Assembly: GCF_900111485.1 (NCBI RefSeq)
Contig: NZ_FOIC01000014.1
Coordinates: forward strand, 18,092 to 82,091
Origin: Natrinema hispanicum
GTDB taxonomy: Archaea; Halobacteriota; Halobacteria; Halobacteriales; Natrialbaceae
Length of the DNA: 64,000 nucleotides
Direction of reading: 5' to 3'
This document shows, piece after piece, positions 62,530 through 64,000 of this stretch. Within the stretch, counting starts at the first letter, position 1. Every line of letters begins with the position of its first letter. The notes beneath the pieces are model-generated. The model ran no database searches. It saw nothing but the letters and a program-made list of their open reading frames with translations, and was not told the DNA's origin. Made by a program: the position numbers and the translations under genes.

Positions 62530-63201
62530 TCAGGCTTTCTGTTCAACAACTTCCGTCACCGCGTAGAACGGAACGGTGTCAAGGAGTGCAACGAGCAACT
62601 TGACCAGATACTGGCCAACGATAATCGAGAGCAGTGCCCATCCCCACGTTGGTTCACCGCCGAGTCCGAGAGCAGGGAAGATTGCAAATCCGAGTGAAAT
62701 GAACACAACCGTGTCGACACCCTGACTGACCGCCGTTGAGCCACAGTTGCGTATCCATCGATGTCGACCGCCTGTTCGTGACTTGAGATTCGAGAACAGT
62801 CGAACATCCAGGTGCTGAGCGATTGCTAACGCCACGACGGACGCTAGAATGATCGACGCTGAGTCCCCAAGTGTCGCCACGAATGCCGTTTGTCCATCGT
62901 AGAACGGCGCTGTCGGCATCCAAATTGCAACGAAGACCAGCGTGTACGCCACAACGAGTGTGATAACAGTTCCGTTGACGACCGACGCCGCGTACTCGCG
63001 TCCGTGGTACTCGACAAGCAAGTCTGACGCTAGATAGGCGACACCAAACGCGACGAATCCTGCTGGGACCGCAACACCACCGATCACAGGCAATTCGACC
63101 CACGTCAGTTTCGCTGCTAGTACGTTGGCGAGGACGATCGAGCCCGCGAAAATCGCGGTGAAAATCGCTCGCGTGTCCTCAATTTGCATATAGAACCACA
63201 T
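62530..63201 (-). CDS. YhhQ/VUT-family queuosine-precursor transporter
   Basis: In the 223-aa protein, an ATG at 63189 is an alternative start. Six hydrophobic helices are visible; the family features include VLAAKLTWVEL, AYLASDLLVEYHGREYA and, later, SQGVDTVVFISLGF. YhhQ (DUF165) proteins import preQ0 or preQ1 in bacteria. It is convergent with the TGT/AAA+ cluster, so the substrate of the transglycosylases is probably supplied by it; it could equally serve archaeosine synthesis of tRNA. Confidence 0.82.
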   Translation of the reverse strand: MWFYMQIEDTRAIFTAIFAGSIVLANVLAAKLTWVELPVIGGVAVPAGFVAFGVAYLASDLLVEYHGREYAASVVNGTVITLVVAYTLVFVAIWMPTAPFYDGQTAFVATLGDSASIILASVVALAIAQHLDVRLFSNLKSRTGGRHRWIRNCGSTAVSQGVDTVVFISLGFAIFPALGLGGEPTWGWALLSIIVGQYLVKLLVALLDTVPFYAVTEVVEQKA

Positions 63202-63395
63202 TCTGAATCTGGGATATTGGTTCGCTCTCGACTAGTTTGATACTATTTTGAGGTTCCATAGCTATTCGCTGAGGCATATTAGTAGAATAGGAGTGGAAAG
63301 TATAGTCTTATTGGTTGATTAGTTCGCATGGTGCCAATGAATAACATCATTTGGAAGAGTTGATTGATGAGTTCGCACGTTGGAGAGACCTAACC

Positions 63396-63551
63396 ATGGA
63401 CATTGATGACTGGGAAAGTGTCTGGCGGTAAGAAGAGCGCCGTCAATCTGCCGATGTAGACGAGTATGATTGCCCCTCGGATAGCGTTTCGTGTTTTGTT
63501 GACGGCTTGTGTGTCCAGTGTAAAATCGATAAAGTACAAAGTCAATGCTGA
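63396..63551 (+). pseudogene. small cysteine-containing frame with in-frame TAA
   Basis: From ATG 63396 the frame reads MDIDDWESVWR, then TAA (63429-63431), then continues as EERRQSADVDEYDCPSDSVS and CFVDGLCVQCKIDKV to TGA at 63549. Four cysteines with CxxC spacing hint at a small zinc protein that is broken. Support is weak. Nothing else is seen between 63202 and 63648. Confidence 0.2.
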
Positions 63552-63648
63552 TCAAATTTGGCAGTCTTACTCTGTCGACGGTCATTTATCTATTACTGTG
63601 GGAACTTATCGGTTAAATTACGGTAGAAGTTTGCTCAACGTCAAGAAA

Positions 63649-63723
63649 TAGCGGGAAGTAGATTTGAACTACTGATCTGCGGGTTATGAGCCCGCCGGAA
63701 TCTCCTGGCTATCCCATCCCGCT
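63649..63723 (-). tRNA. initiator tRNA-Met (CAU)
   Basis: On the minus strand the 75 bases begin AGCGGGATGGGATAGCCAGG. The acceptor stem AGCGGGA pairs with TCCCGCT, followed by A73. The anticodon loop CTCATAA is held by a GGG/CCC-rich stem (GCGGG ... CCCGC) and contains CAT. A1-U72 and the three G-C pairs are archaeal initiator features. The TpsiC arm is AGTAG-TTCAAAT-CTACT. It is downstream of the 5S gene. Confidence 0.9.
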
Positions 63724-63902
63724 ATCCATCTGTCTCTGCCGGCCACGATTAAGAATTGCTATCTGGTTGCTGTGTGTGAAATATTTGTGGTGTTTATGGA
63801 ATAGTCTGACCGGGTTCATTCTCAATATCTACCACTACCTGTGAGATCTTGTAGAAGGTAGAGAACTCCCAGCCGTAGTTACTGTCTGGATATCGATATG
63901 AA

Positions 63903-64000
63903 TAGGAGCGGCGAATCGACGTTTCCAGAGGGTCGCCCACTCCAGTACTTGCCGATACGCAGGCGAGCTTATCTTCCGTGTTCGGGATGGGTACGGGAGG
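63903..64000 (-). rRNA. 5S rRNA, 3' part, cut by the window edge
   Basis: The minus strand reads CCTCCCGTACCCATCCCGAA at the window edge, then CACGGAAGATAAGC, GTACTGGAGTGGGCGACC, CTCTGGAAACGTCGATTCGC, the conserved 5S loops B to E. The start lies beyond 64000. The 3' end near 63903 is estimated. The interval 63724-63902 between it and the tRNA shows no gene. Confidence 0.87.

Noticed and set aside
1..64000. CRISPR array
   Set aside because: No set of regularly spaced repeats was seen; the repeated hairpins are isolated and kilobases apart. The Cas4-like nuclease has no cas genes around it.

Overview
The window is haloarchaeal DNA. The proteins are strongly acidic, start codons often sit about 25-30 bases after TATA-like boxes (leaderless transcripts), CTCGAG is frequent, and there are archaeal markers: a TFB-type general transcription factor, HerA-NurA-Mre11-Rad50, an archaeal initiator tRNA-Met and the end of a 5S rRNA gene. 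I suspect a Natrialbales member, but only from base and codon style.

Layout. (1) 1-14.5 kb is accessory DNA. An IS66-type element with 14-bp inverted ends abuts the last 43 codons of a tyrosine integrase. After it come small haloarchaeal accessory genes: zinc-ribbon proteins, a winged-helix regulator, an ArdC-like zincin, a wHTH/PIN toxin-antitoxin-like pair, a GHKL ATPase with a C-terminal HExxH zincin motif, and a DUF932-like protein. Several carry a compact stem-loop just upstream. (2) 14.5-16.2 kb is a GmrSD-type (DUF262/DUF1524) restriction protein. (3) 16.2-43.4 kb is a 12-gene minus-strand array with many ATGA overlaps: an SF2 helicase, a membrane-anchored coiled-coil protein with duplicated HhH domains, a coiled-coil protein, a helicase plus separate MZB/DUF1998 protein (DrmA/DrmB-like split), a Cas4/AddB-like nuclease with degenerate helicase, a 1588-aa helicase with MZB domain (DpdJ-like), a 303-aa protein, a wHTH protein (DpdG-like), a 968-aa ATPase (DpdH-like), a coiled-coil protein (DpdI-like position) and a PD-(D/E)XK nuclease. 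(4) 43.7-51.3 kb is a divergent mre11-rad50-nurA-herA operon. (5) 51.4-56.4 kb holds IS debris (a 525-bp IS5-type relic containing an IS110 fragment with a strong hairpin, and a 253-bp MITE with a 10-bp target duplication), a HEAT-repeat/zinc-ribbon protein, a divergent TFB and a vWA protein. (6) 56.4-63.2 kb is a second cluster: a DpdA-like transglycosylase, a small protein with an ArcS-like C-x3-K-x-Y motif, a second TGT paralogue with both catalytic aspartates, a wHTH protein, an AAA+ ATPase, and convergently a YhhQ/VUT-type queuosine-precursor transporter. (7) The window closes with an initiator tRNA-Met and part of a 5S rRNA gene, both on the minus strand.

How it fits together (inference). 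Blocks 3 and 6 look like the restriction and modification halves of an archaeal 7-deazaguanine DNA-modification (Dpd-like) island. YhhQ would bring in or exchange preQ0, the two TGT-like enzymes would exchange it for guanine in DNA, and the 233-aa protein could process the inserted base. The helicase/ATPase/nuclease array would act on unmodified DNA. The end-resection operon between the halves may be recruited to the same task. No preQ0 biosynthesis gene is visible in the window.
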